Positions 1-7,421 of a stretch of 8,677 bases of DNA are shown piece after piece. Source of the DNA: Nitrospira sp. (lineage in GTDB: Bacteria; Nitrospirota; Nitrospiria; Nitrospirales; Nitrospiraceae). The number at the start of each line of letters is the position of its first letter. Within the stretch, counting starts at the first letter, position 1. Below the pieces are notes generated by a model. It worked only from the letters and a program-made list of their open reading frames with translations, made no database searches and was not told the DNA's origin. The stretch covers positions 1 to 8,677 of the forward strand of contig JACOEF010000197.1 of NCBI GenBank assembly GCA_024998705.1, read 5' to 3'. The position numbers and the translations under genes are program-made.

Positions 1-793
1 TAAGATCGGGGCGGGGAATCGGCCGTTTTTGATCGCGGGCCCCTGCGTGATTGAGAGTGAACAACTCGTCGTGGATACAGCCGGACGTATTGCCGAGATC
101 ACCAAGTCGATCGGCATGTCCTACGTCTTCAAGTCGTCTTTCGACAAGGCCAATCGCACCTCCATTACGTCTTTTCGCGGGCCGGGGTTAGAGAAGGGCC
201 TGGCCGTGCTCGCCAAGGTCAAGCAACAGATCGGCGTGCCGGTGTTGACCGATGTGCACACGGAGGAGCAGGCCACAGAGGCCGGTCGTGTGGTGGATAT
301 CCTGCAGATTCCAGCTTTTCTGTGTCGCCAGACCGACCTCTTGATGGCCGCCGCTCAGACCGGCAAAGTCGTCAATATCAAGAAGGGACAATTTCTCTCG
401 CCGCCGGAAATGAGCAACGCGGTCAAGAAAGTGGAAGACAGCGGGAACCGGCGCATCGTGTTAACCGAACGAGGTTCCTCCTTCGGTTACAACAATCTGG
501 TGGTCGACATGCGGTCGTTTCCGATCATGCGGCGTTTCGGTTATCCGGTGGTGTTCGACGCAACCCACAGCGTACAACTGCCCGGTGGAGGCGGCACGAA
601 ATCCAGCGGCCAGCGCGAATTTGTCGAACCATTGGCCTGGGCGGCAGCAGGAGCCGGCTGTGACGGGTTCTTCATGGAAGTACACCCCGACCCGGATTCC
701 GCGTTGTCTGACGGACCGAATATGGTCCCGCTTCATGCGCTCCAATCACTTCTCGAACGGGTACTACGTATATGGGACGCAGCCGCAATATAA
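1..793 (+). CDS. kdsA: 3-deoxy-8-phosphooctulonate (KDO-8-P) synthase, 5' end cut by window
   Basis: This enzyme condenses phosphoenolpyruvate with arabinose 5-phosphate to give KDO 8-phosphate, a committed step toward the KDO of lipid A-core. The reading frame is already open at the window edge (first full codon at base 2), so the true start lies upstream and 263 residues are visible. Family signatures include [46 protein letters not shown] and [12 protein letters not shown]. The glycine-proline-cysteine motif (Cys codon 44-46), His (566-568), Glu (677-679) and Asp (710-712) sit at the same spacing as the four metal ligands I recall for Aquifex KdsA. It therefore looks like the metal-dependent class, unlike E. 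coli KdsA, which has Asn in place of Cys. The TTG at 29 falls inside the conserved first strand and is not a credible start. The 3' end overlaps kdsD by 22 bases. Confidence 0.96.
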   Translation, partial: KIGAGNRPFLIAGPCVIESEQLVVDTAGRIAEITKSIGMSYVFKSSFDKANRTSITSFRGPGLEKGLAVLAKVKQQIGVPVLTDVHTEEQATEAGRVVDILQIPAFLCRQTDLLMAAAQTGKVVNIKKGQFLSPPEMSNAVKKVEDSGNRRIVLTERGSSFGYNNLVVDMRSFPIMRRFGYPVVFDATHSVQLPGGGGTKSSGQREFVEPLAWAAAGAGCDGFFMEVHPDPDSALSDGPNMVPLHALQSLLERVLRIWDAAAI

Positions 794-1809
794 CCAAGTC
801 CGCAGCAGCACCAACCCCCAAGCGCGCCGCGCGCCGCCCTCCGCAAGATCCCAGCGTACGGGAGGGGATACGCGTCTTGGAAATCGAAGCCCGCGCCGTG
901 CAGGACCTGATGGCCCGGCTCGATGAACGCTTTGCTGCGGCGGTCAACTTTCTCTATGAATGCCAGGGCAAGGTCGTCATTTCCGGTATGGGCAAGTCCG
1001 GATTGATCGGCCAGAAGATTGCGGCGACATTAGCCAGCACCGGCACTCCGTCCTTCTTCCTACATCCCGCTGAAGGTGTTCATGGCGATCTCGGCATGCT
1101 GGCACGACGGGATGTGTTGATCGCGATTTCCAATAGCGGCGAGACACAGGAAGTCCTCCAATTGTTGCCCTTCGTGAAGCGCATGAATATTCCTGTCGTG
1201 GGGATGACGGGCAAAATGGCCTCGACCCTCGCGAAAAACAGCGATGTCACACTGGATGTATCGGTACATGAAGAAGCCTGTCCGTTGGGATTGGCCCCGA
1301 CGGCCAGCACCACCGCAACTCTCGCCATGGGCGATGCGCTTGCGGTCGCACTGCTCCAAAAGCGCGGTTTCAAGCAGGACGATTTCGCACAGTTCCACCC
1401 CGGCGGAACCTTAGGACGACGGCTCCTGGTCAAAGTGCGTGACCTCATGCAGCATGGCGACCACCTGCCGTGCGTGCGCGACAATGTGTCCGGCGCGGAT
1501 ACGATCCTGGAGATGACGTCGAAAAAGCTCGGGATGACGACCGTGATCAACGCCAAGGGGGCGCTGTACGGAATCGTGACCGACGGAGACTTGCGACGCT
1601 TCATTCAAGCAGGCGGGAATTTCAGCACAGTGACCGCCGGAGATCTCGCCAGCCGCCAACCGAAGACCATTGGACCGGACGAACTGGCCACGACGGCCGT
1701 TGCCCTGATGGAACGGTTTTCCATCACGGCGCTGGTGGTCCTGGAGGGGCAGAACCGCCTGGCAGGAGTCATTCACTTGCATGACCTGCTCAAACACGGC
1801 ATTGTATAG
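772..1809 (+). CDS. kdsD: Arabinose-5-phosphate isomerase (SIS + tandem CBS domains)
   Basis: The product converts ribulose 5-phosphate to arabinose 5-phosphate, the substrate of the KdsA encoded just upstream. It has 345 residues, slightly longer than E. coli KdsD (328) because of a basic, Ala/Pro-rich N-terminus of about 25 residues. The SIS domain spans about residues 45-185, with GMGKSG (73-77 region), a SNSGE loop (120-124) and [11 protein letters not shown]. Two CBS repeats follow at about 220-280 and 290-345, each with a glycine-aspartate or histidine-aspartate element (TDGDLRR, HLHDLL). Lys75, Glu127, Glu168 and His209 align, with a constant offset of 16, to the E. coli residues Lys59, Glu111, Glu152 and His193 that I recall as important for activity. 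The ATG at 772 lies inside kdsA and has no clear Shine-Dalgarno site, which suggests translational coupling. GutQ/KpsF paralogues share this fold, but adjacency to kdsA favours KdsD. Confidence 0.95.
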   Translation: MGRSRNITKSAAAPTPKRAARRPPQDPSVREGIRVLEIEARAVQDLMARLDERFAAAVNFLYECQGKVVISGMGKSGLIGQKIAATLASTGTPSFFLHPAEGVHGDLGMLARRDVLIAISNSGETQEVLQLLPFVKRMNIPVVGMTGKMASTLAKNSDVTLDVSVHEEACPLGLAPTASTTATLAMGDALAVALLQKRGFKQDDFAQFHPGGTLGRRLLVKVRDLMQHGDHLPCVRDNVSGADTILEMTSKKLGMTTVINAKGALYGIVTDGDLRRFIQAGGNFSTVTAGDLASRQPKTIGPDELATTAVALMERFSITALVVLEGQNRLAGVIHLHDLLKHGIV

Positions 1810-1842
1810 GGGAGCCGTCACACGCTACGCGTCGAAGGGACT

Positions 1843-2457
1843 ATGGCAGAAAACTGGAAACAAGCCGGGTTGGTACTAATGCGGTCGGCAGGGCAGGAAA
1901 GCAACATCAATCTGCCGAACGTGCTGACGCTCGTCCGGATTCTCTTGATCCCGGTCTTCGTCATGCTGCTCATCGACCCGACGCCGGATCGAGCCTTGTC
2001 CGCGGCCATCGTGTTCGTCGTCGCAGCCGTAACCGATCTGCTGGACGGATATGTTGCGCGCAAGACCGGCCAGATCACGAAACTCGGACGATTGCTGGAC
2101 CCGATCGCCGACAAGCTGCTGGTGTTGTCGGCTTTGATCCTGCTGGTGCAAGTCGATCGCGTGAGCGCCCTGGTGGCTATTCTGATCATCGCGCGTGAAG
2201 TCGCCGTCACCGGCCTGCGGGCGATCGCGGCATCCGAAGGCTTGATTATGTCCGCCGAAACCACCGGCAAATACAAAATGGCGTTACAGGTGATCGCTAT
2301 CGTGCTTTTACTGCTTGAAGGCACCGTGGTGGAAGCGATCGGCAATCTGCATCTGGCCGGTATTGTCACCTTGTATCTGTCACTCATCTTGGGCTATGTG
2401 TCAGGCGCACAATATGTCTGGAGCTTCTGGCGTCAAGTCGGAGCGAAAGGTCTGTAA
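1843..2457 (+). CDS. pgsA: CDP-diacylglycerol--glycerol-3-phosphate 3-phosphatidyltransferase
   Basis: This integral membrane enzyme makes phosphatidylglycerol phosphate from CDP-diacylglycerol and glycerol 3-phosphate, the first committed step to phosphatidylglycerol and cardiolipin. It has 204 residues. The CDP-alcohol phosphatidyltransferase signature is complete: Asp65, Asp68, Gly69, Ala72, Arg73, Gly82, Asp86 and Asp90 in the D-x2-DG-x2-AR-x8-G-x3-D-x3-D pattern. NLPNVLTLVRILLIP near residue 23 is typical of the PgsA N-terminus, and several hydrophobic segments follow. The ATG at 1843 has an AAGGGA element just upstream. The ATG at 1879 (residue 13) would give a more usual N-terminus but has a poorer ribosome site, so the start is uncertain by 12 codons. 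The gene begins 33 bases after kdsD and is probably cotranscribed. Phosphatidylserine synthase shares the motif, but the overall pattern fits PgsA better. Confidence 0.93.
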   Translation: MAENWKQAGLVLMRSAGQESNINLPNVLTLVRILLIPVFVMLLIDPTPDRALSAAIVFVVAAVTDLLDGYVARKTGQITKLGRLLDPIADKLLVLSALILLVQVDRVSALVAILIIAREVAVTGLRAIAASEGLIMSAETTGKYKMALQVIAIVLLLLEGTVVEAIGNLHLAGIVTLYLSLILGYVSGAQYVWSFWRQVGAKGL

Positions 2458-2480
2458 CCGGACGACTCGACGGACGCTCG

Positions 2481-2496
2481 CATCCGGTCATCCGGT
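2481..2496 (+). repeat. Short tandem repeat in the pgsA-plsY spacer
   Basis: CATCCGGT is repeated twice in tandem. Either copy's TCCGGT can pair with ACCGGA at 2457-2462 just after the pgsA stop, giving two alternative six-base stems ahead of plsY, which lacks a Shine-Dalgarno site. Confidence 0.4.
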
Positions 2497-2505
2497 CAAC
2501 GATTG

Positions 2506-3108
2506 ATGGACAGTCCCTGGCTCATCGGGTTCCTCATCCTTTCCAGTTATCTCCTTGGATCGATTCCTTTTGGGGTCGTCGTGTCACGTCTGCTGGGTGC
2601 GGTCGATCCACGGACCGCCGGCAGTAGTAATGTAGGATTCACCAATGTCTTGCGTGTGAGCGGGAAAAAAGCCGGTATTCTGACCCTGCTCGGCGACATT
2701 GGAAAGGGCTGGCTGGCCGGGTGGGTCGGCACCATGCTGCTGCATCAGGAATCGGCCGTACTCTGGGTCGCGTTGGCCTCCATCATCGGGCACCTGCATT
2801 CGGTGTTTCTGAGGTTTAAGGGTGGAAAGGGTGTGGCCACCGCATTAGGCGCAGCCCTGGGAGTCGCTCCGTGGATCGGACTGACCCTGATGGGCCTGTG
2901 GGTCGGCGCCGTGTTTCTGTGGAAATATTCGTCAGGTGGCGCGCTCTTCGCCTTCGCCATGTTTCCGCTCGTGGCCCTAATGTTTCATCGATCTTGGACG
3001 TTTATCGGGTTTGCCTGTGTCGTCAGCCTCTTGATTTGGGTGAGGCACAGGGACAATCTGGTTCGATTGTGGAGTGGGACGGAATCTCGAATCGGACAAG
3101 CAAGTTGA
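2506..3108 (+). CDS. plsY: Glycerol-3-phosphate acyltransferase (acyl-phosphate dependent)
   Basis: PlsY transfers the acyl group of acyl-phosphate to glycerol 3-phosphate to form lysophosphatidic acid, the entry point of phospholipid synthesis in the inner membrane. It has 200 residues, against about 205 in E. coli. Counting from the ATG, the three conserved loops are present: LGSIPFG (17-23) followed by the GSSNVGFTN loop (39-47), KGGKG (105-109), and HRDN with RLWSGTE (181-193). Hydrophobic segments fit a five- to seven-helix membrane protein. The frame also holds a TTG one codon earlier (2503), but the ATG at 2506 is preferred. No good Shine-Dalgarno site precedes either. The gene lies 48 bases after pgsA and supplies the pathway that feeds PgsA, so a shared operon makes sense. 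The stop overlaps a TTGACA-like sequence. Confidence 0.94.
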   Translation: MDSPWLIGFLILSSYLLGSIPFGVVVSRLLGAVDPRTAGSSNVGFTNVLRVSGKKAGILTLLGDIGKGWLAGWVGTMLLHQESAVLWVALASIIGHLHSVFLRFKGGKGVATALGAALGVAPWIGLTLMGLWVGAVFLWKYSSGGALFAFAMFPLVALMFHRSWTFIGFACVVSLLIWVRHRDNLVRLWSGTESRIGQAS

Positions 3109-3139
3109 CATAATATATCTTATCGGACATTTATCCGAT
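3091..3139 (+). repeat. Direct and inverted ATCGGA repeats at the plsY / TrkA-C-protein junction
   Basis: ATCGGACA occurs at 3091-3098 and again at 3122-3129, 31 bases apart (about three helical turns). The second copy forms an inverted repeat with TCCGAT (3134-3139), which covers the first bases of the next start codon. Between the copies lie CATAAT (3109-3114), a five-of-six match to a -10 box, and TTGACA (3105-3110). The arrangement resembles an operator around a weak promoter, or a hairpin over the start codon. Confidence 0.35.
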
Positions 3140-3782
3140 GCTATCTTTTGAGCTGTTGGCTCGCGTCCGCAAAGAACTCTCCCTCACCGGCAGCGCGCTT
3201 TACGAAACGATTGTCGCCATCGCAGAACGCGTCAACCGCAAGGTCCATGTCCTACGTCTCCATGGCCAGGCGACGACGATTCTGAACCAGATCCACGCCA
3301 TCCATCGACAGATCGGACACCGCCTCGCTGGTCTTGGGGTCACGCCGACCGGAGTCATCCCTTCGCCGTCGGTATCGCCCTCCGCGCTTCCGCCGTTGGA
3401 AGATGCCATCCGCATAGCCTCCGACCGCATCAAAGGGCAACAAGCCGCCTTGCAACAGATCGAGCGGCACATTCGCGACCTCAAGATCGAACTGGCTCAC
3501 GAGGACTTGCTCACCATGCAGCGCGAACTGGGGTTGCGTGACGCCTCGATCGAGCGCGTCGTCGTCGCTCGCGGCGCACCGGTCATCGGCCATCCGATCG
3601 GTGAATTCGACCTGCCGGCGACGACCCGCATCGTGGCCGTATTTCGCGGCCCCTTTCTCCTTCCGCTGTCCGATTCCATGACGCTCCGGCCCGACGACAC
3701 CGTGATTCTTGTCGGCCTTCGCCATGACTTGGCCCACTGGCTTCCCCATTTCCAGCGACCGGCTGCATCCAAGTCAGCCTAA
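3138..3782 (+). CDS. Uncharacterised protein with C-terminal TrkA-C (RCK_C)-like domain
   Basis: I do not recognise this 214-residue protein as a named gene. Residues 1-65 look helical, 68-86 form a Pro/Ser-rich linker, 87-135 are a charged helical stretch that may form a coiled coil, and 137-205 resemble an RCK_C/TrkA-C domain: a GHPIGEFDLP turn, a hydrophobic strand ending RGPFLLP, and LRPDDTVILVG. In known families this domain senses small ligands (for example cyclic di-AMP or nucleotides) and regulates potassium channels and other transporters. Here there is no Rossmann RCK_N domain and no membrane segment, so any channel partner must be encoded elsewhere. The ATG at 3138 follows plsY by 29 bases, has no Shine-Dalgarno site, and lies at the edge of an inverted repeat. 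A regulatory role tied to ion homeostasis is inference only. Confidence 0.8.
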   Translation: MLSFELLARVRKELSLTGSALYETIVAIAERVNRKVHVLRLHGQATTILNQIHAIHRQIGHRLAGLGVTPTGVIPSPSVSPSALPPLEDAIRIASDRIKGQQAALQQIERHIRDLKIELAHEDLLTMQRELGLRDASIERVVVARGAPVIGHPIGEFDLPATTRIVAVFRGPFLLPLSDSMTLRPDDTVILVGLRHDLAHWLPHFQRPAASKSA

Positions 3783-3813
3783 TCCTCCTCGCTTCCGTTG
3801 CCGCTCAAGAATC

Positions 3814-3822
3814 TGTTATTCT
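3814..3822 (+). promoter_or_regulatory. Possible extended -10 promoter for htrA
   Basis: TGTTATTCT has the TG-n extension and a four-of-six match to TATAAT. It lies in the 90-base gap before htrA and would start transcription about 45 bases upstream of the ATG at 3873. No good -35 element lies at the usual distance. Readthrough from the upstream genes is the alternative. Confidence 0.3.
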
Positions 3823-3872
3823 GAAGCGCAGCCTGGTTCGTGAGTGAGATTCGCCCTCGGAGCTTGCCCAGC

Positions 3873-5272
3873 ATGAAGACACAGACGTCTTTCGCGACAG
3901 CACTCGTTCTCAGTCTCTCTGGGTGGCTGGCCGGCACCCCAGAAATCACCCTGGCTGCTCCTGACATCGCATCACCCCCTCGGAAAGTATCCCCCGGGTT
4001 GCGCATGTTGGAGGAGCTCCAAACCGTCATCACCGATTTAGCCGAGGAGGCCAAACCCTCGGTCGTCAGCATCTTCCCCATTCAAACACAGGCAAGTTAC
4101 GCGACGGATCGGGAGAACGGGTCCCGAACTCGACAGGGTCAGGCTCCGGGGTCATCGTCGATCCCACTGGGCACATCATTACGAACAACCATGTGGTCGG
4201 CGAGGCCACGGAAGTCGAGGTTCGCCTCTCCGACCAAACCAAACTTTTTGCGCAAGTCATCGGCAAAGATCCGGATACCGATCTGGCGGTGCTGAAAGTC
4301 ACCACCGACCACCCCCTCCCCGCTGCCCGGTTCGGCGACTCCACCGGAGTGAAGGTCGGGCAATGGGTGCTGGCCGTCGGCAATCCCTTCGGTTTGGATC
4401 GCACAGTCACACTCGGTGTGGTCAGCGGCATCGGACGGGAAAACATCAATCTCTCACGGTACGAAAACTTCATTCAGACCGACGCCTCCATCAATCCGGG
4501 AAACTCCGGCGGACCGCTATTTAATTTGCGGGGGGATGTCATCGGCATCAACACAGCCATCATCAATTTTGCCCAGGGGATCGGGTTTGCGATTCCTTCC
4601 AACATGGCCACACAGGTCATGAACCAGCTCATTTCGAAGGGGAAGGTCGTGCGGGCCTGGCTGGGCGTCGGCCTGCAACCGCTGACACCTGACCTGGCCA
4701 ACAAATTCGGCGTGGATGAAAACGAAGGGGTCCTGGTGAACGAAGTGTTCGAACGGGACCCGGCAGCCTTAGCCGGCATCAAGCCCGGCGACGTCATTAC
4801 CAAAGTCGATGGCGCACTCGTCGACACCCCGAACAAACTCTCACGCCTGGTCGCCGCGTTAGATCCGGGATCCACCGCGCGCGTCGAAGTCGTGCGGGAC
4901 AGCAAGCGCCTGACTCTGAACGTAGCCTTGAGCGAACGCCGGGATACGGTGGTCGCTGCCTCGCTCCCTCAGAGCAAAACCGACTTGAAGCTGGGTATCG
5001 ATGTGCAGGACCTGACCGCGGGCCTGGCCGAAAAATTCCGCCTGAATGAAAGTCGAGGCGTGTTGATCTCGAAGGTCGAGGCGAGCAGTCTGGCGCAAGC
5101 CGAAGGGCTACGGGAAGGCGATTTGATCAAGGAAGTGAACCGCGTCGACACGGGTACCGTCGGAGAATTCACGGTGGCCGTGTCCAAGGTCAAACGTGGC
5201 GATACGATTCTCCTGCGCGTCCTGCGCGAAGGGCGGGCGTTCTACGTCGTGCTGAAGCCGGCGGATCGGTAA
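3873..5272 (+). pseudogene. htrA: DegP/HtrA-type periplasmic serine protease, interrupted by a one-base frameshift
   Basis: HtrA proteases degrade or refold damaged envelope proteins. The start ATG at 3873 has GGAG ten bases upstream and opens a signal peptide (MKTQTSFATALVLSLSG..., cleavage probably near residue 28). The mature N-terminus reads EEAKPSVVSIFPIQTQ, then the trypsin-like domain continues only in the frame shifted by -1: GKLRDG, GSGSGVIVD, TNNHVV. Joining the frames at about 4091 gives 466 residues, close to E. coli DegP (474). The triad is His107 (4190-4192), Asp137 (4280-4282) and Ser212 in GNSGG (4505-4507). PDZ1 begins near residue 263 and PDZ2 near 373. Past the junction the first frame stops at 4295. 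The second frame has no ATG, GTG or TTG between its upstream stop (3962) and GTG 4193, which is one codon after the catalytic His, so neither piece alone can be an active secreted protease. A real mutation or a sequencing error are both possible. Confidence 0.88.
4089..4093 (+). other. Inferred frameshift point in htrA (missing G)
   Basis: Protein similarity passes from one frame to the other where CAG (4089-4091, Gln) would be followed by GGC (Gly). The sequence reads CAGGCAAG, so base 4091 has to serve both codons. Restoring one G (CAGGGCAAG) gives a continuous QTQ-GKLRDG reading. I see no X-XXY-YYZ slippery heptamer and no long homopolymer here, so programmed frameshifting or transcriptional slippage is not supported. 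Confidence 0.7.
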
Positions 5273-5278
5273 GCGGAA

Positions 5279-5313
5279 CCGCCGGCAAGTCATTCCTTCC
5301 GGCGGATCCCGCC
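5279..5313. terminator. GC-rich hairpins between convergent htrA and EF-G-like gene
   Basis: CCGCCGG (5279-5285) pairs with CCGGCGG (5299-5305), and an AAG/CTT extension is possible past a one-base bulge. The right arm can instead pair as GGCGG (5301-5305) with CCGCC (5309-5313). The structure sits in the 43 bases between the two stop codons and would form on either transcript. There is no U-tract, so it is at best a non-canonical or bidirectional terminator. Confidence 0.4.
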
Positions 5314-5315
5314 GC

Positions 5316-7421
5316 TTAATGCGCCACGGCCCCCTGGCGCTCCATCTTATGTTCCTCAACGATGCGGCCGGCCAACTCGCGCGGCACCTCTTCGTATTGA
5401 GCATGTTCCATCGCGTAACTCCCCTGTCCTCCTGTGAGCGAATTTAATGACGCGGCATAATTGAGCATCTCGGCCTGCGGCACCAGAGCCTTGACGATTT
5501 CGATATGGCCGTTCGCCTCGACCATGACGATCCGGCCTCGCCTCGCATTCAGATCGCCCAGGACCGCCCCCACACATTCGGCCGGCACCTCGACTTCAAC
5601 CGTCATCAACGGCTCCAGCGGGATCGGATGGGCCGCTTCCAACGCTTTTTTCACTCCCATCGACCCGGCAATTTTGAAGGCCAATTCGGACGAATCCACC
5701 ACATGGTAGGAGCCATCGTAGACGGTCACCCGCACATCGACGGCAGGATATCCGGCAAGCGGCCCTTCATGCAGCGCCTCCACCACACCCTTTTCGACTG
5801 CCGGTACGAAGTTGCGCGGAATGGCGCCGCCGACGATCTTGTTCTCGAACTCAAACCCCTGACCACGCGGCAACGGACCGACTTCCAACCAGCAATCACC
5901 ATATTGGCCATGACCGCCGGTCTGTTTTTTATATTTCCCCTGTGCCTGCGCCACGCTGCGAATCGTTTCGCGGTAGGGGATTTTCGGCGCGTGCACAATC
6001 ACTTCCGCGCCGTATTTACGATGCAGCTTTTCCAACGCGACGTCGATGTGCAACTGTCCCATGCCGCTCAAGACCATCTCCTTCGTCTCCAGATGACGAA
6101 CGAACTCCAGGCTCGGATCTTCCTCGATCAACTTATGCAGCCCCAAGCTCACTTTTTCGATATCCGCCTTCGATTTCGGGTCGATCGCAAAGGACACCAC
6201 CGACCTGGGCCATGGTATGCCGGGATATCGGACCGGCGCATGTTCGTCACACAGCGTATCCCCCGTCAGACTATCCTTCAGCTTGCCGATCGCAACGATC
6301 TCGCCGGCCACCTCACGCGTGATCGGCGTATATTTTTTGCCGACAATTGAGAATAGATGACCGCCCCGCTCCCTCACCTGCCGCGTGGAATTATACAGAG
6401 CCGTATCCGCTTCCAGCGTTCCCGAATAGACGCGCACGTAAGAAAGACGGCCGATGAACGGATCGATGAGGGTCTTGAAGACGACGGCTGAAAATGGATC
6501 AGACGGCTGCGGGTGCCTGTTGACTGGTTCCCCGCCTTCCATCAACGCCGAACCCTGCAGCGGTGCGACTCGGGCCCGACCGATTGGTGAAGGCAATAGA
6601 TCGACGAGAGTCTGTAGGAGCGAGTACACTCCGATGTGACGCAAGGCGGACCCTCCGACGATGGGTACCAGCGAACCGCGCTGGACTCCGGCCCGCAGTC
6701 CTTCCAGCAACGCCTCCTCCGTCAATGCGCCGTCGGTTAAATACCGTTCGAGCAGCGCCTCGTCTCCCTCTGCCACGAGCTCCGTCACGCGACGCCTGGC
6801 TTGATCAACTCGCTCGCGCCACTCAGGCGGCACCGGCCCCTGCTGGGATTGCGGGTGGTCCGGCCGAGATGTCACTACACAATTCTGCAACACATCCACG
6901 ACGTCTTGGAGTTGCGCACCACTCCCCATCAGCATGGTCAGCGGAACGGCGCTCAGCTCCAATTCCTTGATCAGATCTTCCACCGTTCTGTCGAATGCGG
7001 TGTCGTCCTTGTCCAGGTCATTGACGAACACGACACAGGGTAACCCGGCCTCACGGATCATCGACCAGACCCGCGGGAGGGCACTACGCACGCCCGTTAC
7101 CGCACTCACGACCAGCACTACGCCGTCTGCCACACGCAACGCCGATCGCGTCTCGCCGATAAAGCTGGGCGAGCCCGGGGTATCGAGAAGCTGGAGGATA
7201 TGATCGTGATAGGAGCAACGAAGGACGGTCGTGTTGATTGAGGTTCGATGATGGATTTCTTCTGGTTCGAAATCCGACACGGTGGTTCCGGTGAAGATGG
7301 ATCCGGGAGCGGAGAGACTGCCTGCACAGTACGCCAGTGCTTCGACTAACGAGGTTTTGCCCGATCCCGCATGCGATACCACAGCCACATTCCTGATGGA
7401 TTCGGTGAGGGGAACGTTCAT
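5316..7421 (-). CDS. Elongation factor G-like translational GTPase (EF-G-2 subgroup)
   Basis: This 701-residue protein has the full EF-G layout: GTPase domain about 9-280, domain II about 305-395, III about 405-480, IV about 480-600 with KYKKQTGGHGQYGD, and V about 603-690. It resembles the EF-G-2 type known from Thermus thermophilus (HRTS near the switch I region, LPSP, YDGSYHxVDSS, LTGGxGSY) rather than the main fusA product. Its exact cellular role is not established. The P-loop is AGSGKT (18-23). G3 is DTPGS (80-84), without the histidine that follows DTPG in canonical translational GTPases. G4 is NDLD (134-137), where Lys is usual at the second position. G5 is probably GGSAL (256-260). 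The start at 7421 is chosen because GGAGGAGGT precedes it at ideal spacing and family similarity begins there. The frame stays open upstream to an ATG at 7553. It lies downstream of radC and convergent with htrA. Confidence 0.93.
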   Translation of the reverse strand: MNVPLTESIRNVAVVSHAGSGKTSLVEALAYCAGSLSAPGSIFTGTTVSDFEPEEIHHRTSINTTVLRCSYHDHILQLLDTPGSPSFIGETRSALRVADGVVLVVSAVTGVRSALPRVWSMIREAGLPCVVFVNDLDKDDTAFDRTVEDLIKELELSAVPLTMLMGSGAQLQDVVDVLQNCVVTSRPDHPQSQQGPVPPEWRERVDQARRRVTELVAEGDEALLERYLTDGALTEEALLEGLRAGVQRGSLVPIVGGSALRHIGVYSLLQTLVDLLPSPIGRARVAPLQGSALMEGGEPVNRHPQPSDPFSAVVFKTLIDPFIGRLSYVRVYSGTLEADTALYNSTRQVRERGGHLFSIVGKKYTPITREVAGEIVAIGKLKDSLTGDTLCDEHAPVRYPGIPWPRSVVSFAIDPKSKADIEKVSLGLHKLIEEDPSLEFVRHLETKEMVLSGMGQLHIDVALEKLHRKYGAEVIVHAPKIPYRETIRSVAQAQGKYKKQTGGHGQYGDCWLEVGPLPRGQGFEFENKIVGGAIPRNFVPAVEKGVVEALHEGPLAGYPAVDVRVTVYDGSYHVVDSSELAFKIAGSMGVKKALEAAHPIPLEPLMTVEVEVPAECVGAVLGDLNARRGRIVMVEANGHIEIVKALVPQAEMLNYAASLNSLTGGQGSYAMEHAQYEEVPRELAGRIVEEHKMERQGAVAH

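Noticed and set aside
29..793. kdsA starting at TTG 29
   Set aside because: The frame is open to the window edge and the codon lies inside the conserved first strand, so the start is outside the window.
1411..1821. Minus-strand open frames within kdsD
   Set aside because: They are fully antisense to conserved SIS and CBS domains and show no family features.
3252..3749. 165-codon minus-strand open frame opposite the TrkA-C-like protein
   Set aside because: Low-complexity Arg/Gly/Asp-rich translation with no domain, while the plus strand gives a recognisable RCK_C-like domain.
4060..4150. Programmed -1 frameshifting in htrA
   Set aside because: No slippery heptamer in the right frame and no long homopolymer near the junction; HtrA is not known to use recoding.
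4193..5272. A separate protease gene starting at GTG 4193
   Set aside because: The GTG is the Val codon right after the catalytic His; similarity continues upstream in the same frame and then in the shifted frame, so this is the back part of a frameshifted gene.
5505..6350. 281-codon plus-strand open frame opposite the EF-G-like gene
   Set aside because: It lies entirely antisense to a clearly conserved protein, its translation is rich in Arg, His and Phe with no recognisable domain, and GC-rich coding DNA often keeps an antisense frame open.
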